The position numbers were made by a program, and so were the translations under genes. From positions 1-11,459 of the forward strand of contig CAYURQ010000022.1 in NCBI GenBank assembly GCA_964447315.1: a stretch of 11,459 bases of DNA, read 5' to 3'. Each line of letters begins with the position of its first letter. Position 1 is the stretch's first letter. Shown piece by piece: positions 6,580-10,857 of the stretch. Origin of the DNA: MWBV01 sp964447315 (lineage in GTDB: Archaea > Nanobdellota > Nanobdellia > Pacearchaeales > GW2011-AR1). The notes beneath the pieces were generated by a model. The model did no database searches. It worked only from the letters and a program-made list of their open reading frames with translations, and was not told the DNA's origin.

Positions 6580-6762
6580 TTAATCTTCTTTACATCTTCT
6601 TGGTCTACCACATCCTCTACCTCTTCCACGAGCCATTCCTAGGCCTCTTCCTAAACTTTGTTGTTTAGGGTATTCTTGAGGTTTTGCGTCTTTGCAGTTT
6701 CCAAGTTGCCTTCCTGTTTTAGGGCCTTTTCCTTCAGGACCTTTTCCATCTTTGTTTGGCAT
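6580..6762 (-). CDS. Small Gly/Arg/Cys protein, DUF5320-like
   Basis: A 60-residue basic protein. The N-terminus (MPNKDGKGPEGKGPKTGRQLGNC) follows the MPGxDGTGPxGxGPxTGRGxGxC pattern of DUF5320 proteins, which commonly sit next to DUF134 regulators and Fe-Mo-cofactor-type (NifX/NafY-like) proteins. The C-terminal half is a GRGLGMARGRGRGCGRPRRC tract. Cysteines C23, C51 and C57 could bind metal or take part in thiol chemistry. The molecular function of the family is not established. It is the first gene of the redox cluster and has a strong AGGAG ribosome-binding site (6773-6777) 10 nt before the ATG. Nearly all other first genes here appear leaderless, so this transcript is unusual in having a leader of about 42 nt. 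Confidence 0.8.
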   Translation of the reverse strand: MPNKDGKGPEGKGPKTGRQLGNCKDAKPQEYPKQQSLGRGLGMARGRGRGCGRPRRCKED

Positions 6763-6772
6763 TTTATTTTTT

Positions 6773-6777
6773 CTCCT
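6773..6777 (-). promoter_or_regulatory. Ribosome binding site of the DUF5320-like gene
   Basis: The minus strand reads AGGAG, 10 nt upstream of the ATG at 6762. It is the best Shine-Dalgarno match among the cluster genes and supports this start. Confidence 0.7.
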
Positions 6778-6793
6778 GTTGTTTTATAACAAC
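6778..6793 (-). promoter_or_regulatory. 5'-leader hairpin just upstream of the ribosome binding site
   Basis: GTTGTT (6793-6788) and AACAAC (6783-6778) on the minus strand form a perfect 6-bp stem with a 4-nt loop, directly abutting the AGGAG site. It falls within the leader predicted from the TATA box (start near 6804). It could affect ribosome access or protect the RNA end; the stem is weak. Confidence 0.35.
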
Positions 6794-6802
6794 TTTATTT
6801 AC

Positions 6803-6822
6803 TTATGAATACATATTCATAA
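6803..6822. promoter_or_regulatory. Operator 1: perfect 9-bp-arm palindrome between TATA box and start site
   Basis: TTATGAATA-CA-TATTCATAA is a perfect inverted repeat with 9-bp arms and a 2-nt centre. It fills the space between the TATA box (6826-6833) and the predicted transcription start near 6804 of the redox cluster, where a bound protein would block RNA polymerase. It also contains the stop codon of the HD hydrolase gene. Confidence 0.7.
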
Positions 6823-7402
6823 TACTATTTAAACTTTTTGTTTTGAATAAGTATTCATAAATACTTTTATTGTTTTTTTTATAATCTTCAATATTATTAA
6901 TTAATTCTTTCACCATTTCTGGGCAGACATGTTTTCCTAAAGGAATGTAAAATTCTTCTGCGTCTTTTATTTTTTTTCTTGCATATTCTTCTGGAAGATT
7001 AATCAAGTCTTTTGTATTATCTATCATGTCTGCTATTTTTATTCTTTGAACTTTGTTTCTGGCAAAAGCAAGTCTTTGTTTGTATTTTTCTTGAGTTATT
7101 TTTTGTTTTCCCATGACTTTTCCTTTATTTTTTGATAAAGTAAATACTCCATGAGCTATTTCATGATCAAAATCATCTTTGATATTATCTAGTGTTAAAT
7201 GAGTGTCTTCAATTGTATCATGCAGGTAAGCAACACATAAGGTTATCATGTCATTATATCCATATTTTTTTAGAATTTTAACTACATTTTTTGGATGTGT
7301 ATCAAAAGGTTTTCCATCAACTTTTCTAGATTTTCCTTGATGAGCATGTTCAGATAACTTTTCTGCTAGTTTTATTTTTTCTTTTTCGTATTTGTTCAGC
7401 AT
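6803..7402 (-). CDS. MESH1/SpoT-like HD-domain phosphohydrolase
   Basis: A 199-residue metal-dependent hydrolase of the RelA/SpoT HD superfamily, close in size to the stand-alone hydrolase MESH1 (HDDC3). Visible motifs: AHQGKSRKVDGKPFDTHP (20-37) with H36, HD at 61-62 in YLHDTIEDT followed by E65-D66, and KIADMIDN with D125, which together give the H...HD...D metal set. No synthetase (RSD) or TGS domain follows, so it would degrade (p)ppGpp or a related pyrophosphorylated nucleotide, or NADPH 2'-phosphate as reported for MESH1; the substrate is inference. A TATA-like CTTAAAAATA (7421-7430) precedes the ATG by about 24 nt. The last roughly 19 codons overlap the two operators of the downstream redox cluster, which constrains both. 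Confidence 0.85.
   Translation of the reverse strand: MLNKYEKEKIKLAEKLSEHAHQGKSRKVDGKPFDTHPKNVVKILKKYGYNDMITLCVAYLHDTIEDTHLTLDNIKDDFDHEIAHGVFTLSKNKGKVMGKQKITQEKYKQRLAFARNKVQRIKIADMIDNTKDLINLPEEYARKKIKDAEEFYIPLGKHVCPEMVKELINNIEDYKKNNKSIYEYLFKTKSLNSIMNMYS
6826..6833 (-). promoter_or_regulatory. TATA box of the redox cluster
   Basis: The minus strand reads TTTAAATA with an A-rich BRE-like stretch (AAAAAG) before it. Initiation about 25 nt downstream would fall near 6804, giving a leader of about 42 nt. It lies between two palindromic operators. Confidence 0.65.
6841..6860. promoter_or_regulatory. Operator 2: near-identical palindrome upstream of the TATA box
   Basis: TTTTGAATA-AG-TATTCATAA differs from operator 1 only at the third base and in the 2-nt centre. 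The centres are 38 bp apart, and the TATA box sits in the 18-bp gap between them. The core is TGAA-N6-TTCA. It lies inside the 3' end of the HD hydrolase coding sequence. Confidence 0.65.
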
Positions 7403-7420
7403 AATATAAAAAAGAATTTA

Positions 7421-7430
7421 TATTTTTAAG
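7421..7430 (-). promoter_or_regulatory. TATA-like box of the HD hydrolase gene
   Basis: The minus strand reads CTTAAAAATA, centred about 23.5 nt before the ATG at 7402. No Shine-Dalgarno sequence is present. Confidence 0.4.
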
Positions 7431-7469
7431 GGTTTTGTATATTAACTATATTGTTTGAAAATCATTAAA

Positions 7470-7477
7470 AATTTAAA
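7470..7477 (+). promoter_or_regulatory. TATA box of the 129-residue unknown gene
   Basis: AATTTAAA is centred 25.5 nt upstream of the ATG at 7499, the leaderless spacing seen elsewhere in the window. It selects this ATG over the out-of-frame ATG at 7483, which ends after nine codons. Confidence 0.55.
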
Positions 7478-7498
7478 GTTTAATGTCCTTGGAATTTA

Positions 7499-7888
7499 AT
7501 GGATTTTCATAGGATTCCAGAATTTTATCGTGCAACAGGAAAAACTTACCAGAGGGGAGATTATATTGTTTATCCTGTTAAGCCAAACAAAGGTAATGAA
7601 GAACTTGATGCAAGGGTTTTGCTTTCTTGGGACAAGGATTGGGAACAATGGGTTGCTTATTTAGAGGGAATTTATGGTTCTTTTTCAGGTAATGTTGGGA
7701 AATTTATGAAAGGGCCATTTAATCTTAATTCTGAAGCCACTAAAAGAATATGCAAACATTATGGTTTTCCTCTTGAATTTGGAAACAGGGAAGGAAATAT
7801 CATGCTTGTTTCTGTTACAAGCCCTGACTGGTTTAAACAAATTAAAGAAAATAATAAGCTAAAGAAAAATTTTGAAAGATTATCTTAA
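7499..7888 (+). CDS. Hypothetical soluble protein, tryptophan/tyrosine-rich
   Basis: A 129-residue cytoplasmic protein that I do not recognise. It begins DFHRIPEFYRATGKTYQRGDYIVYPV, then has an aromatic WDKDWEQWVAYLEGIYGSF stretch (around 45-63), and ends in a basic helix. Alternating beta-like segments (YIVYPV, ARVLLSW, NIMLVSVTS) suggest a small alpha/beta or beta-barrel fold. There is one cysteine (C84) and no obvious catalytic motif. It is a single-gene unit with its own promoter, convergent with the next gene and overlapping it by 9 bp at the stop codons. The codon usage and the TATA box placed exactly for a leaderless start support it as a real gene. Confidence 0.65.
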   Translation: MDFHRIPEFYRATGKTYQRGDYIVYPVKPNKGNEELDARVLLSWDKDWEQWVAYLEGIYGSFSGNVGKFMKGPFNLNSEATKRICKHYGFPLEFGNREGNIMLVSVTSPDWFKQIKENNKLKKNFERLS

Positions 7889-8254
7889 ATAATGAACCTC
7901 TGCAGATATTTGCCATCGAGTAATCATGTCTTCTGATTTTAAGTCTTTTAATAATAAATATTTTGCATTATTTTTTTCTGCAAGATTGTCCAAGGAATTT
8001 AAAAAGTTATTCATGCATTGATTTGCAAATTCTTTTTTATGATGCATATAATCTTTTGCAATTGGAGGATAATTTTCCCCAATATTTGGACTTTGAGTAT
8101 TTATTTTTACTGAATCTTTAAATTCTTCAAGATAATTTGGGTTTATTTTATTTATTTTTAATTTGCTTGGTTTTAGATTATGTTTGTTGGTTTTTAATTT
8201 TGCTAATGAATAATTTCCTTTCTTATCTTCTAAAAGTATTTTTTTTAATTTCAT
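7880..8254 (-). CDS. Hypothetical lysine/asparagine-rich soluble protein
   Basis: A 124-residue protein of unrecognised family. The first half is very basic (KLKKILLEDKKGNYSLAKL..., multiple Lys/Asn), and the second half (about 70-124) looks helical, with one cysteine (C80) and the aromatic end TRWQISAEVHYLR. There is no signal peptide or membrane helix. The basic N-terminus could bind nucleic acid; this is a guess from composition only. A TATA-like CTTAAATA (8276-8283) lies 25.5 nt before the ATG, supporting the start and a leaderless mRNA. Its 3' end overlaps the convergent plus-strand gene by 9 bp. Confidence 0.6.
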   Translation of the reverse strand: MKLKKILLEDKKGNYSLAKLKTNKHNLKPSKLKINKINPNYLEEFKDSVKINTQSPNIGENYPPIAKDYMHHKKEFANQCMNNFLNSLDNLAEKNNAKYLLLKDLKSEDMITRWQISAEVHYLR

Positions 8255-8275
8255 ACTAATTAGATAAGCTAAAGG

Positions 8276-8283
8276 TATTTAAG
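8276..8283 (-). promoter_or_regulatory. TATA box of the 124-residue unknown gene
   Basis: The minus strand reads CTTAAATA, centred 25.5 nt upstream of the ATG at 8254, consistent with leaderless initiation. Confidence 0.5.
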
Positions 8284-8296
8284 AATTATTGTACAA

Positions 8297-8316
8297 GATT
8301 ACTATTTTTAGTAATC
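8297..8316 (-). terminator. Stem-loop spanning the stop codon of the PC4-like gene
   Basis: GATTACTA and TAGTAATC form a perfect 8-bp stem with a 4-nt A-rich loop in the minus-strand RNA. The TAA stop of the PC4-like gene lies in the first arm and loop. It could be a 3'-end processing or stability element. No long U tract follows, so intrinsic termination is not assured. Confidence 0.45.
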
Positions 8317-8601
8317 AGGCAAAGTTTCTTGACCAGCTTCAGGTTTTGCTTTTGGTTCTTTAGGTTCACTTGGTCCTGATTCAGCTTCTGGTAAATCAGC
8401 TTCAGAAATTGAATTAACCATTTCTTTGAAGCTAGGGAAATCAGCTGCAAGGATTCTAACTCCTGCTTTTGTAAAACCAGTGTATCTATCACTTGTTACA
8501 AACTCACGAATTGTTACTCCTGTTCTTCCACCAAAGTCATCAATTCTTACAACAATATCTGTTGTATCGTTTTTCTTTATTTTTCCAATGTCTTTTTCCA
8601 T
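8308..8601 (-). CDS. PC4/Sub1-like ssDNA-binding transcription cofactor
   Basis: A 97-residue protein whose first two thirds (about 4-66) match the PC4 (p15/Sub1) fold. IGKIKKNDTTDIVVRIDDFGGRTGVTIREF supplies the strands and the conserved IREF, then YTGFTKAGVRI corresponds to the family's PtkKGisL strand, and FPSFKEMVNSI is the dimer-forming helix. PC4 proteins bind single-stranded or melted DNA as dimers and act in transcription, replication or repair. Residues 67-97 form an acidic, Pro/Glu/Lys-rich disordered tail; in eukaryotic PC4 the disordered regulatory segment is N-terminal instead. The gene may be co-transcribed with the BASS transporter 35 bp upstream; no convincing TATA box or Shine-Dalgarno sequence sits at its start. 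An 8-bp hairpin covers its stop codon. Confidence 0.75.
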   Translation of the reverse strand: MEKDIGKIKKNDTTDIVVRIDDFGGRTGVTIREFVTSDRYTGFTKAGVRILAADFPSFKEMVNSISEADLPEAESGPSEPKEPKAKPEAGQETLPDY

Positions 8602-8636
8602 TTTATTTATATTTTAGACTTTACAAGGTTTTATTG

Positions 8637-9560
8637 TTAAGTCTTTTTTTGTAAGTTTTTTAATATTTTATGTTTTTTAAATGTTTTTAGGATTTGATTG
8701 TTATTTTCAAGCATGATTATTCCAAATATTAAAGTAACCCAGAATGAAAATAAAGCATAAATTAATGCAGGATGTCCAATAATTGGTTGAGCTAAGATAA
8801 CATCTGTAACTAATAAAGCTAAAACTGTATTTTGTAAACCTACTTCAATTCCTAATGTGGTTGAGGTTTTATTATTTAATTTACTTAATCGAGCTATTCC
8901 CCATCCTATAAATAATCCTCCTACATTAAGAAGTAAAATCCAAGGAAGCAATGTCCATATTAGATTTGTGCTTAAACCAATTCCTCCGATATCTTCACTT
9001 CCTAAGAATTTTATTATGAAGAATACTGCAAGTAAAATACTTGAAATAACTTTTAATTTTGTTTGATTTTTAATTGCTTTATTTGGTTTTAAGTATCTAT
9101 AAAAAGAACCCATTAAAACAGGGACAATTACTAGGAATGAAACAGTTCCTAAAATATTTAATATTGGGGGAACAATTGAGACTGCTTCTCCAAGGAAAAT
9201 TTTGAAAGCTAGCATGATGTAAAGAGGAATTGTTCCTAAGATAACTAAACTGTTTGTTGAAGTTAATCCTACTGATAAAGGGGTATCTGCTTTAACTAAA
9301 TATGAAATAAAATTACTTAAGGTTCCTCCTGGGCATGCAGCTAGGATTATTAATCCTATTTGATATTCAGGACTTAATCCAGAAATTTTAGAAATTAATA
9401 ATGCATAAAAAGGAAATAAAAGGATTTGTAGAAATAATCCAAGAATAAGTTTTTTTGGACGTTTGAAAGTATTTTTTAAATCAAGCAGTTCAATAGAAGA
9501 GCCAATACTAATCATAATTAAGAATATAGTTACTGAAAGTAAAACATTAATTATTTGCAT
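8637..9560 (-). CDS. BASS-family (bile acid:Na+ symporter-like) transporter
   Basis: A 307-residue integral membrane protein of the SBF/BASS family (COG0385), Na+-coupled carriers for organic anions. Family landmarks: AACPGGTLSNFISYL (around 74-88) in the first discontinuous helix, LSVGLTSTNSLV (95-107), and GIEVGLQN (237-244), the second crossover motif, whose Glu and Gln take part in Na+ and substrate binding. About nine to ten hydrophobic helices are visible, as expected. The C-terminus is a basic tail. The start used is the ATG at 9560: a GTG six bases upstream is open, but it lies inside the GAGGTGA ribosome-binding sequence (9563-9569) and is better read as part of it. The substrate cannot be told from sequence; archaeal and bacterial members include pantoate, pyruvate and other organic acid carriers. 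The gene is divergent from the FKBP gene. Confidence 0.9.
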   Translation of the reverse strand: MQIINVLLSVTIFLIMISIGSSIELLDLKNTFKRPKKLILGLFLQILLFPFYALLISKISGLSPEYQIGLIILAACPGGTLSNFISYLVKADTPLSVGLTSTNSLVILGTIPLYIMLAFKIFLGEAVSIVPPILNILGTVSFLVIVPVLMGSFYRYLKPNKAIKNQTKLKVISSILLAVFFIIKFLGSEDIGGIGLSTNLIWTLLPWILLLNVGGLFIGWGIARLSKLNNKTSTTLGIEVGLQNTVLALLVTDVILAQPIIGHPALIYALFSFWVTLIFGIIMLENNNQILKTFKKHKILKNLQKKT

Positions 9561-9562
9561 TT

Positions 9563-9569
9563 TCACCTC
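9563..9569 (-). promoter_or_regulatory. Ribosome binding site deciding the BASS transporter start
   Basis: The minus strand reads GAGGTGA, complementary to the conserved UCACCUC at the 16S rRNA 3' end, with its GAGG core 5 nt from the ATG at 9560. It contains the in-frame GTG that could otherwise be taken as the start. Confidence 0.7.
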
Positions 9570-9707
9570 TTTTTTATATGGAAAAAGGGATTTTTAATCT
9601 TTACTTTTAATTATTGTAAAAGATAACCGCAACACTTAAAAAACCCTGTTTTTTCTTTAAGGTATCAATGAATGAGTTCTGCTTATTTATATTAATTTAA
9701 TGTTAAA
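9567..9707. other. Divergent intergenic region between the BASS and FKBP genes
   Basis: This is the longest gene-free stretch (141 bp) and must hold two outward promoters. For the plus strand, CTTATTTATATT (9682-9693) is the best TATA-like element, but its centre is only about 20-22 nt from the FKBP ATG. For the minus strand, ATTAAAAG- and TTTTTTAAG-like elements are candidates and none stands out. An A6/T6 inverted repeat lies around 9638-9655. No small ORF of note was found. Confidence 0.4.
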
Positions 9708-10139
9708 ATGGTTATTGAAAAAGGAAAAAAAGTAAAAATTGAATATCAAGGTAGCTTGGATAATGGGCAGGTTTTTGATAGTTCAGAAGGAAAAGAGCCT
9801 TTAGAGTTTACTCTTGGAGAAGGAAAAATTATTCCTGGTTTTGAAAATGCTGTAATGGAAATGAATAAAGGAGAGGAAAAAACAATAAAAATTCCAGCAA
9901 AAGACGCTTATGGTGAAAAAGATCCAAATAATGTTCAAAAGTTACCTAAATCTGAAATTCCAGATAATATTAGGGGAAAGATTGTACCTGGAATAATGTT
10001 GGCTATGCAAGCTCCTAATGGAGAAAAAGTTCCATTAATTGTTTCTGCAGTCGATGAAGATTCAATTACTTTAGATTTAAATCATCATTTAGCAGGGCAA
10101 GATTTAAACTTCAAGATTAAAGTTGTTGATGTTCAGTGA
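9708..10139 (+). CDS. SlyD-type FKBP peptidyl-prolyl cis-trans isomerase/chaperone
   Basis: A 143-residue FKBP with the SlyD-like arrangement: the FKBP domain is interrupted by an insert-in-flap chaperone domain. The first FKBP part is at 1-70 (VKIEYQGSLDNGQVFDSS with active-site F23 and D24, then LGEGKIIPGFENAV and the AYGE end). The insert-in-flap domain is at about 71-120 (NNVQKLPKSEIPDNI, GIMLAMQAPNGEKVPLIVSAVDEDSITLDLN). The return strand is NHHLAGQDLNFKIKVVDV. It catalyses Xaa-Pro isomerisation and assists cytoplasmic folding. It has no signal peptide, no metal-binding His/Cys tail and no cysteines, so it is a short archaeal-type form. It is convergent with the VTT gene, with 2 bp between stops; a T6 tract (10148-10153) just after its stop may end transcription. 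Confidence 0.95.
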   Translation: MVIEKGKKVKIEYQGSLDNGQVFDSSEGKEPLEFTLGEGKIIPGFENAVMEMNKGEEKTIKIPAKDAYGEKDPNNVQKLPKSEIPDNIRGKIVPGIMLAMQAPNGEKVPLIVSAVDEDSITLDLNHHLAGQDLNFKIKVVDVQ

Positions 10140-10141
10140 GA

Positions 10142-10798
10142 CTAATGTTTTTTCCTTGAAAATCCATGTTTTTTTAATGTAACTATAATTATTATTATTG
10201 CAGCAAGTGTTATTAATATAAATAATATTATTTCAATTATTCTTCCTTGAGTTATTCTTTCACCAAAGTAAGCTAAGAAAATAACCGCGGGTGTAAAACC
10301 CAAGAAAATCATTTTCAGGAATTCTTTCCAACGTATTTTAGAAGATGCTGCTAAGAATGTAATAATTGATATTGGTATTACTGGAACTAAATAAAGTAAA
10401 TATAATATTTTTTTGTTTTTATCAACAACTTCTTTATATTTTTGGTAAGTTTTGCTTGTTCCATTTCCATTTATTTTTCTGAACGTTGCAAAAACACTTA
10501 TTGCAGCAATTAAAAGTCCTAAGTAAGCATACAATGAGCCTAACCATACTCCGTAAAGATAACCAGCGGTAATTACTAATAATCCTGCTGGAATTGGAGT
10601 AAATAAAACTCCTAAACTAGTTAATAATATTAATACAATAGGTCCTAAAAGCCCGAATGAACTTGCAATATCATTTATTGAATGTGCATCAATTAAAAGT
10701 CTTTTTGCAATGAAAAATAAGAATCCCATTACTGCTAAAGTAATTGTTATTTTTAAAAAAGTATTTAGATTTGTTTTCCTGAAAATATCTTTGCCCAA
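10142..10798 (-). CDS. TVP38/TMEM64-family (VTT/SNARE-associated domain) membrane protein
   Basis: A 218-residue integral membrane protein with the VTT domain. The characteristic re-entrant segment is FTPIPAGLLVITAGYLYGVWLG (67-88). The second half has the LYLVPVIPISIITFLAA stretch (134-150) and LGFTPAVIFLAYFGE (166-180). The last helix (about 187-208) ends in a basic KKHGFSRKKH tail. DedA/VTT proteins are linked to lipid scrambling or flipping and to envelope homeostasis; the specific cargo is unknown here. The start is TTG, supported by a GGTGA ribosome-binding sequence (10806-10810) 7 nt upstream; an in-frame stop lies further upstream with no ATG between. It is downstream of, and possibly co-transcribed with, the membrane protein at the right edge. 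Confidence 0.85.
   Translation of the reverse strand: MGKDIFRKTNLNTFLKITITLAVMGFLFFIAKRLLIDAHSINDIASSFGLLGPIVLILLTSLGVLFTPIPAGLLVITAGYLYGVWLGSLYAYLGLLIAAISVFATFRKINGNGTSKTYQKYKEVVDKNKKILYLLYLVPVIPISIITFLAASSKIRWKEFLKMIFLGFTPAVIFLAYFGERITQGRIIEIILFILITLAAIIIIIVTLKKHGFSRKKH
10148..10153 (+). terminator. T6 tract after the FKBP stop codon
   Basis: TTTTTT begins 9 nt after the FKBP stop, within the end of the convergent VTT gene, and is a candidate oligo-T terminator. On the other strand it encodes lysines of the basic VTT tail. Confidence 0.3.
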
Positions 10799-10805
10799 CT
10801 TGAAT

Positions 10806-10810
10806 TCACC
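10806..10810 (-). promoter_or_regulatory. Ribosome binding site supporting a TTG start
   Basis: The minus strand reads GGTGA, 7 nt upstream of the TTG at 10798. Upstream the frame reaches a TAA without an ATG or GTG, so the TTG with this site is the best start for the VTT gene. Confidence 0.55.
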
Positions 10811-10857
10811 ATTGTAATCTTTTTATTTTAAGAAATAGTTTGAAGGGTTAATAAAGT

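Noticed and set aside
8286..8492. Minus-strand ORF of 68 codons (QKQELESLQLISL…)
   Set aside because: It lies in another frame of the PC4-like gene, lacks a promoter or ribosome binding site, and is low-complexity Leu/Gln/Lys of the kind produced by frame-shifted AT-rich coding.
9564..9566. GTG start for the BASS transporter
   Set aside because: The GTG is part of the GAGGTGA ribosome-binding sequence for the ATG six bases downstream.
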